Source: an uncultured Mycoplasmatota bacterium (GTDB taxonomy: Bacteria; Bacillota_I; Bacilli_A; RF39; UBA660). From it: 64,000 bases of DNA. Below are positions 43,877-52,662 of the stretch, in pieces; the first letter of the stretch is position 1, and each line of letters opens with the position of its first letter. A program made the position numbers and the translations under genes. A model generated the notes under the pieces. That model searched no databases. It had not been told where the DNA came from and was given only the letters and a program-made list of their open reading frames with translations. The DNA lies in contig CALEBF010000002.1 of the NCBI GenBank assembly GCA_937944975.1, forward strand, positions 175,521-239,520, in the 5' to 3' direction.

Positions 43877-44776
43877 ATGTTGAAAGTAGAAAATGTAACA
43901 AAATATTATGGTGACTTTTTAGCAGTAGATCACTTGAGCTTTGAAGTAAGACCGGGTGAAATTTTTGGCTTGCTCGGGGTCAATGGAGCAGGAAAGACAA
44001 CGACATTCCGTATGATCATGGGGTTACTCGATATGACGGAAGGATCTATTACGTTAGACGGAAAAAAGATAGATTACGATATTACCGATCAAATTGGATT
44101 TTTGACGGAGGAAAGAAGCCTCCTTACAAAGATGACCGTAAAAGAGCAATGTCTATTTTATGGAACGCTAAAAGGGATGAGCGAAGAGAAGATCTTGTCT
44201 CGCTTGGATGAATTATTGGAACGTTTTGAAGTTCCAGAATATAAAGATAAGAAGATTAAAGAATTATCGAAGGGAAACCAACAAAAGATACAGTTTATTA
44301 CAGCAATTTTAAATGAGCCTAGATTACTGATTTTAGATGAACCTTTTTCTGGGTTAGATCCATTTAACGTAGAAATTTTTAAGAAAGAAATCTTATCACT
44401 TGCGGAAAAGGGGAGTATGATTATTTTTTCATCTCATAGAATGGAACACGTCGAGTTATTCTGCAAAAAATTAGTAATTATGTTACATGGAAAACCAGTG
44501 ATCGCTGGATATTTAAAAGATATCAAAGAACAGTATCGAAAGAAGAACATCTTTGTAAAAGGAGATGTCACTCCAAAAGATTTTGAATCGATTCCAGGTG
44601 TTGTCGAGGTGATTGAGCACGCGGATGAATTAGAAGTAAAAATCGAAAGTGAAGATGTTGTAGATAAGGTATTTCGAACGGTCAGTAAAAAGAAGCATGT
44701 TACAAAGTTTGTAGTAGAAGAACCAACATTGAATGAAATCTTTGTTTCTAAAGTAGGTGAGAGTTATGAAAAGTAA
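43877..44776 (+). CDS. ABC transporter ATP-binding protein, NatA-like
   Basis: A 299-residue ATPase: Walker A GVNGAGKTT, signature ELSKGNQQKIQF, Walker B LLILDEPFSGLDPF, switch SSHRM, and a C-terminal regulatory domain of about 80 residues as in NatA/drug-efflux ATPases. Paired with an ABC-2 permease that overlaps its stop by 11 nt. Substrate may be Na+, antibiotics or a lipid; sequence does not decide. Confidence 0.93.
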   Translation: MLKVENVTKYYGDFLAVDHLSFEVRPGEIFGLLGVNGAGKTTTFRMIMGLLDMTEGSITLDGKKIDYDITDQIGFLTEERSLLTKMTVKEQCLFYGTLKGMSEEKILSRLDELLERFEVPEYKDKKIKELSKGNQQKIQFITAILNEPRLLILDEPFSGLDPFNVEIFKKEILSLAEKGSMIIFSSHRMEHVELFCKKLVIMLHGKPVIAGYLKDIKEQYRKKNIFVKGDVTPKDFESIPGVVEVIEHADELEVKIESEDVVDKVFRTVSKKKHVTKFVVEEPTLNEIFVSKVGESYEK

Positions 44777-46109
44777 TCAAAGTAAAAAGTTGTGGTACTT
44801 GGTCGGAGTCAGTTTAAAAAGAAAAGTGAAAACCAAATGGTTTGTCATTGCCAATATTTTACTTGCAGCTATGATTATAGGTGTTATGAATATCGATACG
44901 ATTATTACTGCATTTGGTGGTGATTTTAACGAGAAGACGACAGTTTATGTTTTAGATGAGACAAATGAAAGTTACGAATTATTTAAGTCTCAAATGGGCG
45001 TTATAGATCAAGCAACGGAAGATGTACAAAGTGATGAAGAAGAACCAGAATACATAGTAAAAAAATATCAAAAATCAGAAAAAGAATTAAAACAGGAAAT
45101 CAAAGATGACAATAAAAAAATAGGAGTTATCATATCTCCTTCCGAACAGAATGTCGTAGATGTTACGTTGATTAGCAATGAATTTTTAGAATTATTAGAA
45201 ACTCAGAGAATTACGTCTGCAATCAATAACACAAAAACAGCACTCGCAATTTCAAAATCTTCTATTTCAGAAGAAGAACTTGCAGCGATCTACGATCCAG
45301 TTAAAATCAATCGAATCTATTTAGATGAATCGAAAACAGAAGAGGACGAGTCATCTCAAATGATTATGGGAATGGTGTTTCCAATCATTATTTTGCCATT
45401 TTTCATGTTGACACTTTTCTTAGTTCAAATGATAGGAGCAGAAGTCAATGATGAAAAGACGACAAGGGGAATGGAGATTATTATTGCAAATGTTTCTCCG
45501 TCGACACATTTCTTTTCAAAGGTAATTGCGGGAAACGCTTTCGTCATTATGCAAGGAATTTTATTGGTCGCTTATGCAGCGGTCGGATTTATCACGAGAA
45601 TGGTAATTGGTGGAGATCAAATTATAGGTGGCTTTGGAGATGAAATTGGATCCGTCGTTTCAAATGTTATGGGAAGTGGAATCGGACAGTCTCTTATCTA
45701 TATCATTCCGCTTACTTTAATTTTGATGATTCTTACATTTATTGCTTATTCACTTTTAGCTGGGATTTTAGCAAGTATGACAACCAATATCGAAGATTTT
45801 CAACAATTGCAGACGCCAATTGTAATTATATCGTTAGTAGGATATTACTTAGCTACGCTTTCTAGTATGTTTGGAGGATCTCTTTTCATCAAGATATTCT
45901 CTTATATACCATTTATCTCAGCTATTTTATCACCATCTTTATTGCTCGTTGGAGAAATAGGAATTGTCGATATCATAATCTCTATTGTGCTTGTGGTAAT
46001 TACAAATTTCTTATTAGTTAAATATGGATTAAAAATATATAAAGTAGGAATCTTAAATTATTCTTCTAAAGGACTATGGAGAAAGATGTTTAAAGCATTA
46101 AAGGACTAA
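44766..46109 (+). CDS. ABC-2 type permease, NatB-like
   Basis: A 447-residue membrane protein: one N-terminal segment (about 27-43), a large extracytoplasmic domain (about 45-200), then five to six segments, as in NatB-type permeases. It includes MIGAEVNDEKTTRGMEIIIANVSP, the conserved ABC-2 coupling motif region. GTG/ATG alternatives at the start; ATG 44766 follows AGGTGAGAGTT. Confidence 0.9.
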   Translation: MKSNQSKKLWYLVGVSLKRKVKTKWFVIANILLAAMIIGVMNIDTIITAFGGDFNEKTTVYVLDETNESYELFKSQMGVIDQATEDVQSDEEEPEYIVKKYQKSEKELKQEIKDDNKKIGVIISPSEQNVVDVTLISNEFLELLETQRITSAINNTKTALAISKSSISEEELAAIYDPVKINRIYLDESKTEEDESSQMIMGMVFPIIILPFFMLTLFLVQMIGAEVNDEKTTRGMEIIIANVSPSTHFFSKVIAGNAFVIMQGILLVAYAAVGFITRMVIGGDQIIGGFGDEIGSVVSNVMGSGIGQSLIYIIPLTLILMILTFIAYSLLAGILASMTTNIEDFQQLQTPIVIISLVGYYLATLSSMFGGSLFIKIFSYIPFISAILSPSLLLVGEIGIVDIIISIVLVVITNFLLVKYGLKIYKVGILNYSSKGLWRKMFKALKD

Positions 46110-46121
46110 TGTCCTTTTTTT
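46101..46121 (+). terminator. Terminator after the NatB-like gene
   Basis: AAGGAC, TAAT, GTCCTT then T-run; overlaps the stop codon. Confidence 0.85.
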
Positions 46122-46161
46122 CTTTGCAAATTTATAAAAATGTGTTAAAATGGTATTGCAT

Positions 46162-46247
46162 GCAAGGGTGGTGGAATGGTAGACACGCTACTTTGAGGGG
46201 GTAGTGGACTTACGTCTGTGCGAGTTCAAATCTCGTCTCTTGCACCA
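46162..46247 (+). tRNA. tRNA-Leu (GAG)
   Basis: 86-nt type II tRNA. Acceptor GCAAGGG pairs with CTCTTGC (one G-T), the anticodon loop TTGAGGG gives GAG, there is a long variable arm (TGGACTTACGTCTGTG) and T-loop GTTCAAATC. CCA is encoded. Confidence 0.95.
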
Positions 46248-46258
46248 GATGGATCATC

Positions 46259-46290
46259 AAACTCAAGCTATGATAAGTTTGAGTTTTTAA
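46259..46290 (+). terminator. Terminator after tRNA-Leu
   Basis: AAAACTCAA / TTGAGTTTT stem, then TTTAATT. Confidence 0.85.
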
Positions 46291-46301
46291 TTGCAAAAAA
46301 T

Positions 46302-46344
46302 TAGCACTCGCCTATTGACATTGCTAACAGAGAGTGCTATAATG
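46302..46344 (+). promoter_or_regulatory. hsp20 promoter with CIRCE-like half-sites, long spacer
   Basis: TTGACA (46316-46321), 17-bp spacer, TATAAT (46339-46344). Flanking it are TTAGCACTC (46302-46310) and GAGTGCTA (46333-46340), exact arms of the CIRCE operator bound by HrcA. The classical gap is 9 nt; here it is 22 nt, so the arms straddle the promoter. HrcA control of hsp20 is inferred. Confidence 0.85.
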
Positions 46345-46440
46345 AAAATGTAGGAGATAGGAAAACTCCTCACAGGTATTATATATTATAATTATGTGCT
46401 ACCTAAGGCAACACATAAAAGGGGAAAGGAAGTAGATAAT

Positions 46441-46863
46441 ATGATGATGGTACCTAGAAGAAATGAGTTTGATTTGTTGGAAGATATGTTTCGTGATCCA
46501 TTCTTTCATCACAACGAAAGCAAAGTGATGAAAACAGATATTAAAGAGAATAAGGATTCTTATTCTATCGAAGTGGATTTACCTGGATACGATAAGAACG
46601 ATATCAAGGTAGATGTAGAAGATGGATATTTAACGATTCACGCTTCTATGAACAAAGATAACGAAGAGAAGGAAGATGGAAAATTCGTCCGTCGAGAAAG
46701 ATATTTCGGAGAATGTTCACGTAGTTTTTACGTAGGAGATGAAATTGAGACAGAAGATGTCAAAGCTTCATTTAAAAACGGAACATTGAAACTTGAAATT
46801 CCTAAGAAAGAGGAAACGAAGGAACTTCCAGAGAAGAAATATGTAGAAATCGAAGGAGAATAG
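46441..46863 (+). CDS. hsp20: Hsp20/alpha-crystallin small heat-shock protein
   Basis: A 140-residue chaperone: short N-terminal arm (FDLLEDMFRDPFFHH), alpha-crystallin domain (about 35-125, SIEVDLPGYDKNDIKVDVEDGYL and FKNGTLKLEIPK), and a C-terminal tail lacking a clear IxI motif. The frame could extend upstream to 46396, but ATG 46441 has GGAAAGGAAGTAGATAAT. Governed by the CIRCE-like operator. Confidence 0.94.
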   Translation: MMMVPRRNEFDLLEDMFRDPFFHHNESKVMKTDIKENKDSYSIEVDLPGYDKNDIKVDVEDGYLTIHASMNKDNEEKEDGKFVRRERYFGECSRSFYVGDEIETEDVKASFKNGTLKLEIPKKEETKELPEKKYVEIEGE

Positions 46864-46871
46864 TAGTATAA

Positions 46872-46895
46872 AAGGTGCTTCAAGCATCTTTTTTT
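46872..46895 (+). terminator. Terminator after hsp20
   Basis: AGGTGCTT, CA, AAGCATCT (one G-T pair) then T7. Confidence 0.85.
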
Positions 46896-46953
46896 GTCGT
46901 TGAAAAATGAAATGATATATGATATACTTATAAATAGAATAGGTGGGATGGCA

Positions 46954-47490
46954 ATGAAGGTACTAATCGCGAGTGACATTCATGGTTCATTTTATTATGC
47001 GAAAGAATTAGCAACTGCAATCAAAAAGGAAAAACCGGATAAAATCGTACTACTTGGAGATTTATATTACCATGGTGTGCGTAATCCATTACCTAAAGAT
47101 TATGCTCCGAAGAAAGTAGCGAATTTACTCAATACTTTCAAATCAAAGCTAGAAGTTGTGAAGGGAAACTGTGATTCAGAGGTAGATGAGATGGTATCTG
47201 AATTTCCGTTTTATAGTTCTATTACGATGAATTTTGCTGGGAAACGAATATTTTTTACACATGGACATCACTATGATATGAAAAGACTTCCGAATAAGAA
47301 AATAGATATTATGATATATGGACATGTGCATACTGGTTGGATCAAAGAACAAAACGAAATCATCTTTGCAAATCCTGGAAGTGTCTCTCTTCCAAAGCAA
47401 GAATCCGAACGTAGTTATCTCGTTTTAACTGAGAAGTCGTTGATGCTAAAATCTTTAGAAGGTCGCGTATTACAGACGAAATTTCTTTAA
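46954..47490 (+). CDS. yfcE: Metallophosphoesterase, YfcE/MJ0936 type
   Basis: A 178-residue phosphodiesterase: metal motifs ASDIHGS, LLGDLYYHG, KGNCDSEVDE, FTHGHHYDM, IYGHVHTGW, all intact. Acts on small phosphodiesters. ATG 46954 is chosen over 46948 for spacing from AGGTGG. Confidence 0.93.
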   Translation: MKVLIASDIHGSFYYAKELATAIKKEKPDKIVLLGDLYYHGVRNPLPKDYAPKKVANLLNTFKSKLEVVKGNCDSEVDEMVSEFPFYSSITMNFAGKRIFFTHGHHYDMKRLPNKKIDIMIYGHVHTGWIKEQNEIIFANPGSVSLPKQESERSYLVLTEKSLMLKSLEGRVLQTKFL

Positions 47491-47507
47491 ATCACTTCGG
47501 TGATTTT
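47489..47507 (+). terminator. Terminator after yfcE
   Basis: AATCACTTCGGTGATT with TTTTC; compact TTCG tetraloop. Confidence 0.85.
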
Positions 47508-47562
47508 TCTTTTTTTATCCTAATCTATTTATGTTATAATAATGTTAGATAGGAGTGGGGTT

Positions 47563-48231
47563 ATGACGATATTGCTAGGATATTTTCTTACTTTTTTGTA
47601 TATTTTCTTAGTGATGGGGTTGACCGCACTAGTTTCGAAATGGTTTCATACTGATAAAGAAATTTCTAGAAAGATGATCCATATCGGAGTGTCTTTTAGT
47701 TTCTTTATCATCTACTATTTTTTAGGGAATACTTGGCATGCATGTATTCCACCTTTCATTTTTATTATTTTGAATTATGTATCTTATAAAAAAGGTTTAT
47801 TTCAAGTGATGGAACGTAGTGGCAAAGAAGAGTCACCTGGAACTGTATATTATGCACTTAGTATGTTTTTGTTAGCTATGATATCTTTGATGAAAGAAAA
47901 CTTCTTGTGCTCTTTTGGAATTGGTTTTTTCTGTATGGCACTAGGAGATGGAATTGCCCCCATCATAGGAAAGAGAATTTCTTCGCATCGATTTTCTAAT
48001 GGAAAGACAATCGTAGGTAGTATTTGCATGTGTCTAATTTCTATGTTCGTAGCAATATTTTTCTGTTATTTTTATTCTTATCCTATTTATATTTCATTCG
48101 TATGTATGATAGGGATTGCTAGTATGATCTTAGAATGGTTAGGAACGAAGGGACTAGACAATTTACTTGTTCCGATTGGGGTTTCCTTCATCAGTTATGG
48201 AGGGATGTTGATGTATGGAATTATTGTTTAG
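47563..48231 (+). CDS. Dolichol/phytol kinase-like (VTE5-type) membrane protein
   Basis: A 222-residue protein with about seven membrane segments. Motifs RKMIHIGVSFSFF, the CTP-binding-like MALGDGIAPIIGKR and NGKTIVGSI match the polyprenol/phytol kinase superfamily (SEC59/VTE5, related to CDP-diacylglycerol synthases). It would phosphorylate a prenol with CTP. It overlaps the next gene by 17 nt, which encodes the family of the second kinase. Confidence 0.82.
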   Translation: MTILLGYFLTFLYIFLVMGLTALVSKWFHTDKEISRKMIHIGVSFSFFIIYYFLGNTWHACIPPFIFIILNYVSYKKGLFQVMERSGKEESPGTVYYALSMFLLAMISLMKENFLCSFGIGFFCMALGDGIAPIIGKRISSHRFSNGKTIVGSICMCLISMFVAIFFCYFYSYPIYISFVCMIGIASMILEWLGTKGLDNLLVPIGVSFISYGGMLMYGIIV

Positions 48232-49000
48232 TTTAGGGTTGAGTGCACTCCTTGCACTTGTTGCTATTTATAAAAAAGCGTTGACTTATTTTGCAACTTT
48301 GATTGCATTCTCGTCTTCTGTCGTTATTACTTATTGTGGTGGAATTCCTGCTTTTTTGGTTTTGGTGATGACTTTTATCGGTACGTTGGTTGCAGATAAG
48401 GTTTCCATCAAGAGAAAAGAAAAGATATTTGATTCTACCAATGAAAAACATGGTAGACGAGATACGATCCAGATTTTCTGTAATGTAGGTATAGCGACGG
48501 TTGCTATTTTACTATATGGAATTTTCAAAGATGAAAAATTCTTTTGGGCGTATGCATCTGTAATGGCATCATCATTAGCCGATAGTATGGCAAGTGAAAT
48601 TGGAGTCTTAACAAAGGGAAAAACATTTGATTTACGAACAGGTAAAGTAGTAGAAAGAGGTATGTCTGGTGGTGTTTCCGCTTTGGGATTGGGGGCTTCT
48701 TTTGCTGGAGCTTTTACTATTGCTTTGATTACAATGAGTTTTGATTTTTCTTTTCTTTTTCTATGTATTGTTACATTGTGTGGATGGCTTGGAGCTTTTA
48801 TAGATAGTTTATTGGGAGCGCTATTTCAAGTAAAGTACCGCTGTTCTGTATGTCAAAAGCTGACGGAGAAGCATATACATTGTAAGCATGAAACAATATA
48901 TCAGAGTGGGATTCGTTGGTTAAATAACGATGCTGTGAATTTATGTAATAATATTATAACGTTTTTCATTTCGTTGACAATGTTAACTTTCCTATATTAA
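48215..49000 (+). CDS. DUF92/TMEM19 family (VTE6-like prenyl-phosphate kinase)
   Basis: A 261-residue polytopic protein with the DUF92 hallmarks ADSMASEIGVLTKGKT, RKVVERGMSGGVSALG, an extra cysteine-rich insert CSVCQKLTEKHIHCKH, and NNDAVNLCNN near the end. The plant member VTE6 phosphorylates phytyl phosphate to the diphosphate. In tandem with the VTE5-like gene it predicts salvage of a prenol to the diphosphate. Confidence 0.88.
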   Translation: MELLFSLGLSALLALVAIYKKALTYFATLIAFSSSVVITYCGGIPAFLVLVMTFIGTLVADKVSIKRKEKIFDSTNEKHGRRDTIQIFCNVGIATVAILLYGIFKDEKFFWAYASVMASSLADSMASEIGVLTKGKTFDLRTGKVVERGMSGGVSALGLGASFAGAFTIALITMSFDFSFLFLCIVTLCGWLGAFIDSLLGALFQVKYRCSVCQKLTEKHIHCKHETIYQSGIRWLNNDAVNLCNNIITFFISLTMLTFLY

Positions 49001-49021
49001 ATAATGGATCGGAGTGGTTGT

Positions 49022-49858
49022 ATGTTAGAGGTTTTACCATATTCTGTAGAAACTTTGATACTTTTATTCTTCATTTATTCTTTTTGTGGATGGATTATGG
49101 AATCGTTTTTACAGTTAATTGAAAAAAGAAAATTTATTAACCGCGGCTTTTTTATAGGGCCATATTGTCCTATCTATGGGTGTGGTGGAATTCTTATGAC
49201 TATTTTTTTGAGAGAATTGGAATCTTCTCCGTTTCAGTTACTTTTAGCTTCTACTTTACTATGTACGGGACTAGAGTATGTGACGAGCTATTTAATGGAG
49301 AAGTTATTTAAAGCACGCTGGTGGGATTATTCTCATAAATTATTTCATCTGAATGGACGCGTTTGTTTAGAAAATGCGATTCTATTTGGATTTGCAGGTG
49401 TCCTATTAATTCGTTATATCAATCCGTTGTTGTTGAATGTTACTGATGCGATTCCCGGAAATTTTAAAATATGGTTATCAGGATTACTTGTTGGAATTTT
49501 CCTTTTAGATAATATTGTCTCATTTGCAATTATTGGAAGTTTTAGAAAGACTGTTGCGCGTACGGCGGAAGATAATACAGAAGAAATTACGCAACGCGTT
49601 AAAGCTGTGACGGACGAGTTAAAAGTAGGAATGCAAGAGAAAGCGACGACTGCTATTACGGTCATCGCAAAATTAATTGCTGATGCTCGAAAAGAATCGA
49701 CGAACACGATTAAGATGATGCTTGAAAAAAGTCCTTATTTATATCGCCGGTTATTACAAGCATACCCAAACTTAGAAATCAGAGGTGTTTCATTTCGTAA
49801 GATAAAAAAAGAAATTCTAAAAAGAATTAAAGGAAATCAATATTCTAATAAGAAATAA
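49022..49858 (+). CDS. PF06541-type membrane protein (CmpB family), paralogue 1
   Basis: A 278-residue protein: membrane segments in residues 1-185 with the family motifs YSFCGWIMES, RGFFIGPYCPIYGCGG, WWDYSHKLFHLNGRVCLENA; a cytoplasmic helical tail follows. The family is labelled putative ABC permease but no ATPase is linked and the role is unknown. ATG 49022 follows GATCGGAGTGGTT. A paralogue occurs at 55526. Confidence 0.85.
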   Translation: MLEVLPYSVETLILLFFIYSFCGWIMESFLQLIEKRKFINRGFFIGPYCPIYGCGGILMTIFLRELESSPFQLLLASTLLCTGLEYVTSYLMEKLFKARWWDYSHKLFHLNGRVCLENAILFGFAGVLLIRYINPLLLNVTDAIPGNFKIWLSGLLVGIFLLDNIVSFAIIGSFRKTVARTAEDNTEEITQRVKAVTDELKVGMQEKATTAITVIAKLIADARKESTNTIKMMLEKSPYLYRRLLQAYPNLEIRGVSFRKIKKEILKRIKGNQYSNKK

Positions 49859-49881
49859 AAGCATAGTAATTATGCTTTTTT
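49857..49881 (+). terminator. Terminator after the PF06541 gene
   Basis: AAAAGCATA, GTAAT, TATGCTTTT then T-run. Confidence 0.8.
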
Positions 49882-49935
49882 CTGTACTTATGCGATGGAG
49901 TATGATATGATATGGAATGCTTTGGAGGGGATTAT

Positions 49936-50736
49936 ATGTCGCAAAGAGAAGCGCTTGATCATCTATTTCGAGTGGTGAGAGAGGAAAGAGAAATTTTAGG
50001 AAATGTTACGAGAAGGCAAATTTATCACAAGATTCGGTATGATGGACTTCGAGATTGTAAACCGGGAGAAGTTTTGCGAAAGGAAGAAAATGTACGCCTT
50101 AAAAATTTAAAGAAAATGAGATCGGAACAGGTTGAAATACTTTTTGATCAAGAGATAGAAAACTGCATGATCCCACTGCAAGAACGTAAGAATCATAGAT
50201 TGTTTTCGATTGCGCCGAAAGAAACCAAACAATCGATAGAAGATCCGTGTCGACTTTATTTTTCGGTACGTACAGGATCATATGGAAAGTTTTATGAGGG
50301 AATATTTCGCTATATTACAGAACATCGTTTAAATGCTCAGGGAATGTTGAGTCAATATTATCAAAATGACGCGGTTGTCCTTATTTGTGACCAACGAGAC
50401 GTAAGCGAAATCTTTCACTATGTGAAGAAAGAATACTCGGATTGTCTTTCTGGTATCACACCGGTCATTCCGTCGATGGATGGAATAGGGTATGTAAGAG
50501 GAAATTACGATTATATGAGAGAAATGGCCAGTATGATATATACTTACATACAGTTTTTACAATCGAAAAGAATTTCGGATCAATACATTAACGTAGATTA
50601 TTTTTATGATTTTTTAAAACGGATTACAGCTCAAAAAAGATCTGTTGATCCGTGTGTATCTGATATGTTTTTCACATTTGAAACGATTGTTCTTGGAACA
50701 TTTGAAAAGAAGAAAGCAAAACAAATTTTTTACTAA
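49936..50736 (+). CDS. Hypothetical protein, two-part
   Basis: A 266-residue cytoplasmic protein without membrane segment. Charged N-terminal half with MSQREALDHLFRVVREERE (helical), C-terminal half richer in aromatic residues (YFSVRTGSYGKFYEGIFRY). No family recognised. Start ATG 49936 follows TTTGGAGGGGATTAT. Monocistronic with its own terminator. Confidence 0.6.
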   Translation: MSQREALDHLFRVVREEREILGNVTRRQIYHKIRYDGLRDCKPGEVLRKEENVRLKNLKKMRSEQVEILFDQEIENCMIPLQERKNHRLFSIAPKETKQSIEDPCRLYFSVRTGSYGKFYEGIFRYITEHRLNAQGMLSQYYQNDAVVLICDQRDVSEIFHYVKKEYSDCLSGITPVIPSMDGIGYVRGNYDYMREMASMIYTYIQFLQSKRISDQYINVDYFYDFLKRITAQKRSVDPCVSDMFFTFETIVLGTFEKKKAKQIFY

Positions 50737-50752
50737 AATCATTTTTTTCATT

Positions 50753-50776
50753 AAAGTGTTGGAAACAACACTTTTT
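50753..50776 (+). terminator. Terminator before the ccdA fusion gene
   Basis: AAAGTGTTG, GAAA, CAACACTTT then TT; a strong hairpin. Confidence 0.85.
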
Positions 50777-50807
50777 CATGTTATACTGTATCAAGGTAGG
50801 TGATGGC

Positions 50808-51962
50808 ATGCAAGAAGCATTATCGCAAATGGTTCATATAAATTTTATATTAGTGTTTCTAGAGGGAATGTTTTCATTTTTTTCACCTTGTATTTTCCCG
50901 TTGATTCCACTTTATTTGAGTTATCTATCTGGCAATGAAAATAAAAAAGGAACTTATGTAATACGTACGCTTTTCTTTGTATTAGGAATTTCGTTCGCCT
51001 TTTTCTTGCTTGGCTTATCGATGCTGTGGATTGGAAATCTTTTAAATTTAGAACAATCTATTTTACAGTTGATTGGTGGATGCATTATATTGTTATTCGG
51101 ACTTTTTCAATTAGACATCATTCGCATTCCTTGGCTAAAGCAAAATCATAATTTACAGGATACTTTAAAATGGAAGAAAACAGGATATTTCAGTGCCTTT
51201 TTAATGGGCTTTTGTTTTTCGTTTGCATGGAGTCCTTGTGTTGGCCCTATGCTATCTTCAGTACTTTTACTAGCGGGGACAAGTAGCAGTGCTGTTGTAG
51301 GAAACTTATATATTTTGATCTATGCACTCGGCTTTTTAATTCCTTTTTTAATTCTTGGCTTTTTTGCGACGCATTTGTTAGAATATCTTCGTAGGAAGCC
51401 TAAGTTTTTTGATAAGGTTGTAAAATTAGGTGGAATTATTTTAATTGTAATTGGTGGTATGATGATGGTGACCGCATGGAATAAAAAGCCATCGACTGTA
51501 GAAGATCACTATATGAATCGAAATGTGGAGGTCTTCGAACACGAATTTTCATTGAAGGATACGAAAGGAACGACGAGACACCTGGAAAATATGAAAGGTA
51601 GCGTTATCTTTTTGAATTTTTTAGATATGGAATGCATTCCTTGTAAAGAAGAGGTGAAAGATATAGAAGAACTGTATCGATCTTACGGACGCAATCAGAA
51701 AGATGTTAAGATATATGGTATCGTATCTTCTTCTACGTGGAAACAAGGAGTGAAAGATGTGAAGAAATTTCAAAAAGAGCATCATCTCACCTTTCCGATT
51801 TTAATTGACGAACGTGGCAAGGTGACGGCAAATTATCAAGTGACGAGTTATCCGACAACTTATATGGTCGACAAGAATGGACAAATCTACGGTAAGATGC
51901 TTGGTGCTCTTTCCTATGAAATGATGGGGGAAATGATAGAACAAACAAAAAAAGGAGACTAA
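50808..51962 (+). CDS. CcdA-like membrane protein fused to a thioredoxin domain
   Basis: Has 384 residues: six to seven membrane segments (about 1-235) with the CcdA cysteines in SPCIFPLIPLYLSYLSG and AWSPCVGPML, then a linker and a TlpA-like thioredoxin fold (about 245-384) with the redox pair CIPC, QVTSYPTTYMVDKNGQIYG. It carries electrons from cytoplasmic thioredoxin across the membrane to an outer thioredoxin in one polypeptide, for oxidative protection or cytochrome/disulfide work. ATG 50808 follows GGTAGGTGATGGC. Confidence 0.93.
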   Translation: MQEALSQMVHINFILVFLEGMFSFFSPCIFPLIPLYLSYLSGNENKKGTYVIRTLFFVLGISFAFFLLGLSMLWIGNLLNLEQSILQLIGGCIILLFGLFQLDIIRIPWLKQNHNLQDTLKWKKTGYFSAFLMGFCFSFAWSPCVGPMLSSVLLLAGTSSSAVVGNLYILIYALGFLIPFLILGFFATHLLEYLRRKPKFFDKVVKLGGIILIVIGGMMMVTAWNKKPSTVEDHYMNRNVEVFEHEFSLKDTKGTTRHLENMKGSVIFLNFLDMECIPCKEEVKDIEELYRSYGRNQKDVKIYGIVSSSTWKQGVKDVKKFQKEHHLTFPILIDERGKVTANYQVTSYPTTYMVDKNGQIYGKMLGALSYEMMGEMIEQTKKGD

Positions 51963-52294
51963 CGAGGAGTTTCCTTTTTCTTTTGCATTTGATCATATTG
52001 TTTATAAAGGTATTGCACGTGGTTTTCTAAAAAGAAATAATGTAGAACATAAAAGATTAAAAAGATACCGAGAAGGAATACGACGATGAGAAAAAGAGGT
52101 ACTCTTAAACTTAGAAAGAGAAAGCCTAGTAAGAAAAGAGCATAGAATAATGTCACAAATAGATGTACAATTCGTTCGTGTTGAAAAAACTGAATTTTGA
52201 TGAGATGTTCATCTATTTCAGGTTTGGTCCATTTCTTTTGTTTTTCAAGTTTCGCATCTATCTCGGCAACGTATTCTTTTAAATATTTTTTCAT
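51959..52294 (-). CDS. Small membrane protein, unknown
   Basis: A 111-residue protein: helical charged N-terminal 40 residues, two membrane segments (about 45-65 and 67-88), short basic tail. Site GGTGATCTT before ATG 52294. Its end overlaps the converging ccdA-thioredoxin gene by 4 nt. No family recognised. Confidence 0.6.
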   Translation of the reverse strand: MKKYLKEYVAEIDAKLEKQKKWTKPEIDEHLIKIQFFQHERIVHLFVTLFYALFLLGFLFLSLRVPLFLIVVFLLGIFLIFYVLHYFFLENHVQYLYKQYDQMQKKKETPR

Positions 52295-52387
52295 AAGATC
52301 ACCCTAGCTTCATTGTACCACGAAGGAGGGAAGAATGCAAAGTGGGTAGAAATATTTATATTTTTATTTAAGAGATAATAGTACACA

Positions 52388-52417
52388 AGAAAAACCAATC
52401 ACTATAGGATTGGTTTA
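52388..52417 (-). terminator. Terminator of tRNA-Thr
   Basis: On the reverse strand AAACCAATC, loop, GATTGGTTT then TTC. Confidence 0.75.
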
Positions 52418-52453
52418 GTTATAAACTTCGAACTATTCGAAGGAATAAACGCA

Positions 52454-52529
52454 TGGTGCCGAAAATAGGACTCGAACCTACGACCTGCTGATTACGAGAC
52501 AGCTGCTCTACCAACTGAGCTATTTCGGC
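52454..52529 (-). tRNA. tRNA-Thr (CGT)
   Basis: 76-nt tRNA. Acceptor GCCGAAA/TTTCGGC, D-arm AGCTCAGTTGGTAGAGC, anticodon loop CTCGTAA giving CGT, T-arm GTTCGAGTC, encoded CCA. The anticodon stem has a T-T opposition at positions 31-39, next to the loop. Confidence 0.95.
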
Positions 52530-52662
52530 ATATCTATATTATATACCAAATATGATAGAATTGACAAGACTTTTTTTCCTTGACATGAGATGGACATAGA
52601 AAAAAGATCTTCTTTTGAAGTCTATATTTTTAAATGATATAATATGAATAGAGGTGGTAGTA

